Shown here piece after piece: positions 61,775 to 64,000 of a DNA stretch of 64,000 bases (within the stretch, counting starts at the first letter, position 1; the number at the start of each line of letters is the position of its first letter). The DNA comes from an uncultured Pelagibacteraceae bacterium. GTDB taxonomy: Bacteria > Pseudomonadota > Alphaproteobacteria > Pelagibacterales > Pelagibacteraceae. The DNA lies in contig CACNXP010000002.1 in the NCBI GenBank assembly GCA_902624465.1, forward strand, positions 1 through 64,000, in the 5' to 3' direction. Position numbers and translations under genes: made by a program. Below the pieces are notes generated by a model. It made no database searches and was not told the DNA's origin. It saw nothing but the letters and a program-made list of their open reading frames with translations.

Positions 61775-62623
61775 ATGAAATTGTGTAGAATAGGAAATAT
61801 TGAAAAAGAAAAGCCGGCAATAATAGATAAAGAAAATAATTATCGAGATTTGTCCTCAATTATTGATGATTTAAATCCTGACACTTTAAATTTTGATACA
61901 ATTGAAAAAATAAAAAAAATAGATATTTCTACTTTACCTAAACTAGAGTCAAACTCTAGAATTGGCGCTTGTGTTTCTAATCCATCAAAATTTATTGGAA
62001 TAGGTTTGAATTTTAAAGATCATGCTGAAGAACAAAATTTACCAATACCTAAAGAACCAATAATTTTTTCAAAATTTACCAGCTGTATCACAGGACCTAA
62101 CGATCCTATTATTGTTCCAAAGGGATCTAACCATACAGATTGGGAAGTAGAATTAGGTTTTGTTATAGGAAAAAAAGCTATTAATGTGAGTGTTGAGAAT
62201 GCAATGGATTATGTTCTTGGTTTTTTTCTAGTGAATGATGTTAGTGAAAGAAATTTTCAAAAAAACAAAGGTTTAACTTGGGATAAAGGAAAGGGATTTG
62301 ATACTTTTGGTCCAATTGGCCCTTATATAGTTACAAAAGATGAAGTTACAGATTTTCAAAAACTTAATATGTTTTTAGATGTTGATGGAAAAAGAATGCA
62401 AACTGGAAATACTGAACATATGATATTTGATATAAAAACGTTAGTCTCTTATATGAGCTCGTGCATGAGTTTACATCCAGGAGACATTTGTTGCACTGGA
62501 ACGCCTCCAGGTGTTGGGGAAAATATGAGTCCGCCTCATTTTTTAAAGGGAGGTGAGGAAGTAGTTTTAGGTGTTGATAAACTCGGTACCCAAAAACATC
62601 AAGTTGTTCCTTACAAGGAATAA
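61775..62623 (+). CDS. Fumarylacetoacetate hydrolase-family protein, candidate 2,4-diketo-3-deoxy acid-sugar hydrolase
   Basis: GIGLNFKDHAEE, DWEVELGFVIGK, WDKGKGFDTFGPIGPYIVTKDEV, GDICCTGTPPGVGENM. Confidence 0.88.
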   Translation: MKLCRIGNIEKEKPAIIDKENNYRDLSSIIDDLNPDTLNFDTIEKIKKIDISTLPKLESNSRIGACVSNPSKFIGIGLNFKDHAEEQNLPIPKEPIIFSKFTSCITGPNDPIIVPKGSNHTDWEVELGFVIGKKAINVSVENAMDYVLGFFLVNDVSERNFQKNKGLTWDKGKGFDTFGPIGPYIVTKDEVTDFQKLNMFLDVDGKRMQTGNTEHMIFDIKTLVSYMSSCMSLHPGDICCTGTPPGVGENMSPPHFLKGGEEVVLGVDKLGTQKHQVVPYKE

Positions 62624-62643
62624 TATAAATTTTTATTTATTAA

Positions 62644-63351
62644 ATGTTAGAATTATTAATTGCTCTAGGTGCAGGTTTGATAAGTTTTTTATCACCTTGT
62701 GTATTACCCTTAATACCTGGATATATTTCTTATATATCTGGTAATTCACTAAATGAATTAATAGAAAAAAAAAATGTTAACTTAATTCCAATATTTCTTT
62801 TCACAATTGGTTTTTCAATTGTTTTTATAATTTTCGGTGCCGCATCAACTTTTCTGGGTCAAGTTTTACTTCAGAACACAAATGAGCTGAGAATTGGTGC
62901 CGGTTTAGTAATATGCTTTTTATCCTTACATCTTATAGGAATTATAAATATCAAATTTCTTAATTATGAAAAAAGACTTCATACAAATAAAAACACTAAT
63001 TTTTTTAGTCCAATATTAATTGGTATGGCTTTCGCTTTTGGTTGGACACCTTGTATAGGTCCTATTCTTGGTTCTATTTTGGCACTTGCCTCAACAGAAG
63101 AAAGTATTAACAGAGGTATAACACTTTTGTTTTTTTATTCCTTAGGTTTAGCTATACCATTTATTCTATCTGGTTATTTGATACAGAGATTTTTGATTTT
63201 TTCTAAAAATTTTAAAAAGAATATAAATTTGATTTCAAAAATTGGTGGTGGAATATTGTTGATTACTGGTATACTGATATTAACAAATCAATTACAAGCA
63301 TTAGGTTATTATTTATTAAATATCTTTCCTTTTTTGCAAAATTTTGGATAA
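62644..63351 (+). CDS. ccdA: Cytochrome c biogenesis/thiol-disulfide transporter CcdA family
   Basis: GAGLISFLSPCVLPLIPGYISYISG, FGWTPCIGPILGSIL. Confidence 0.93.
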   Translation: MLELLIALGAGLISFLSPCVLPLIPGYISYISGNSLNELIEKKNVNLIPIFLFTIGFSIVFIIFGAASTFLGQVLLQNTNELRIGAGLVICFLSLHLIGIINIKFLNYEKRLHTNKNTNFFSPILIGMAFAFGWTPCIGPILGSILALASTEESINRGITLLFFYSLGLAIPFILSGYLIQRFLIFSKNFKKNINLISKIGGGILLITGILILTNQLQALGYYLLNIFPFLQNFG

Positions 63352-63357
63352 TTTATT

Positions 63358-63942
63358 ATGAAAATTTATCAAATAGATTCTAGTGCAAGAAAAGAAGGCT
63401 CAACATCAAGAGCTCTGGCAAAAAAATTACTTGAAAAAATAAAAAAGCCTGAGGACGAAGTAATATATAGAGATCTCAACGAGGAAATGGTTTTTGTTAC
63501 TGGTTTAACAGAGTCGGGAATGAATATTGATGAGAAAGATCAAAATGAAAATCATAAAAAAATGTTTGAACTTTCTAATCAATTGGTGAGCGAGTTAAAA
63601 AAGAGTGATATTATTATAATTTCAGCTCCAATTTATAATTATGGCCCTCCAGCAACTTTAAAAGCTTGGTCAGATTTAACAGCAAGAGTTGGGGAAACAT
63701 TTAGATTTAAACCCAATGGTAGAAGAGAAGGATTATTAAAAAATAAGAGAGCTTACTTAGTAATTACCTCGGGAGGTACAAAATTAAATAGTAATGAAGA
63801 TTTTTTAACTCCATGGTTGAAATTTATTTTAAACTTTTTTGGTATAGATAAAGTCGAGACAATTAGTGCAGACCAGATGGCTCTAGACTATGAAAAATCA
63901 ATCAAAGACGCCCATTCTCAGATTGATAAAATTACATCTTAG
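63358..63942 (+). CDS. FMN-dependent NAD(P)H:quinone/azo oxidoreductase, flavodoxin-like
   Basis: IDSSARKEGSTSRALAKK, IIISAPIYNYGPPATLKAWSDLTARVGETF. Confidence 0.87.
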   Translation: MKIYQIDSSARKEGSTSRALAKKLLEKIKKPEDEVIYRDLNEEMVFVTGLTESGMNIDEKDQNENHKKMFELSNQLVSELKKSDIIIISAPIYNYGPPATLKAWSDLTARVGETFRFKPNGRREGLLKNKRAYLVITSGGTKLNSNEDFLTPWLKFILNFFGIDKVETISADQMALDYEKSIKDAHSQIDKITS

Positions 63943-64000
63943 TCAATTATATTTTAGATATAAATTTTGATTATTCTTTTCTTATTCAAGAAAATAAAAT

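Noticed and set aside
1-64000. Searched by eye for tRNA/rRNA genes, CRISPR arrays, IS elements, phage genes, toxin-antitoxin pairs and defence systems
   Set aside because: Intergenic gaps are mostly under 150 nt and contain no cloverleaf-like or repeat-spacer structure; no recognisable transposase, integrase or defence proteins. A tRNAscan/Infernal/DefenseFinder run would be decisive.

Overview
AT-rich, gene-dense, streamlined alphaproteobacterial DNA, most like SAR11/Pelagibacterales (inferred from gene order, base composition and very short intergenic gaps). There are no tRNA, rRNA, CRISPR, phage or IS features that I can support. About 1-50 kb is mostly housekeeping: purF-cvpA, dnaB-rplI-rpsR-rpsF, fabD-fabG-acpP-gmk, lptF-lptG-lptD-surA-pdxA-rsmA, pepA-ndk, purN/purM, DUF2066-hda-aspS, aroQ-accB-accC, thiS-thiG, RNase E/G, PBP1A, prfB, tyrS/anmK, iscR-sufBCDSUT-sufA and glnA. 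About 50-64 kb is metabolic/accessory: homocysteine methyltransferase, AldB-like ALDH + DUF779, a second ALDH, enolase-superfamily dehydratase, PdxA2-like dehydrogenase, a tripartite tricarboxylate-type (TTT/Tct) transporter, SDR, FAH-family hydrolase, ccdA and a quinone reductase. Best second-look items: (1) tandem hairpins at the tctC/tctB boundary, the second a near-ideal intrinsic terminator inside the first codons of tctB; (2) a putative acid-sugar (diketo-hydrolase-like) catabolic and transport locus; (3) a prfB +1 programmed frameshift that the ORF track missed; (4) an IscR type-1-like operator over the iscR-suf promoter; (5) a lysine-rich N-terminal extension on an ALDH; (6) a PhnZ-like HD-domain putative oxygenase; (7) a stand-alone NrdJ C-terminal-domain protein; (8) an RNase E/G lacking the CPxC Zn-link. 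All family calls come from recalled motifs and not from searches.
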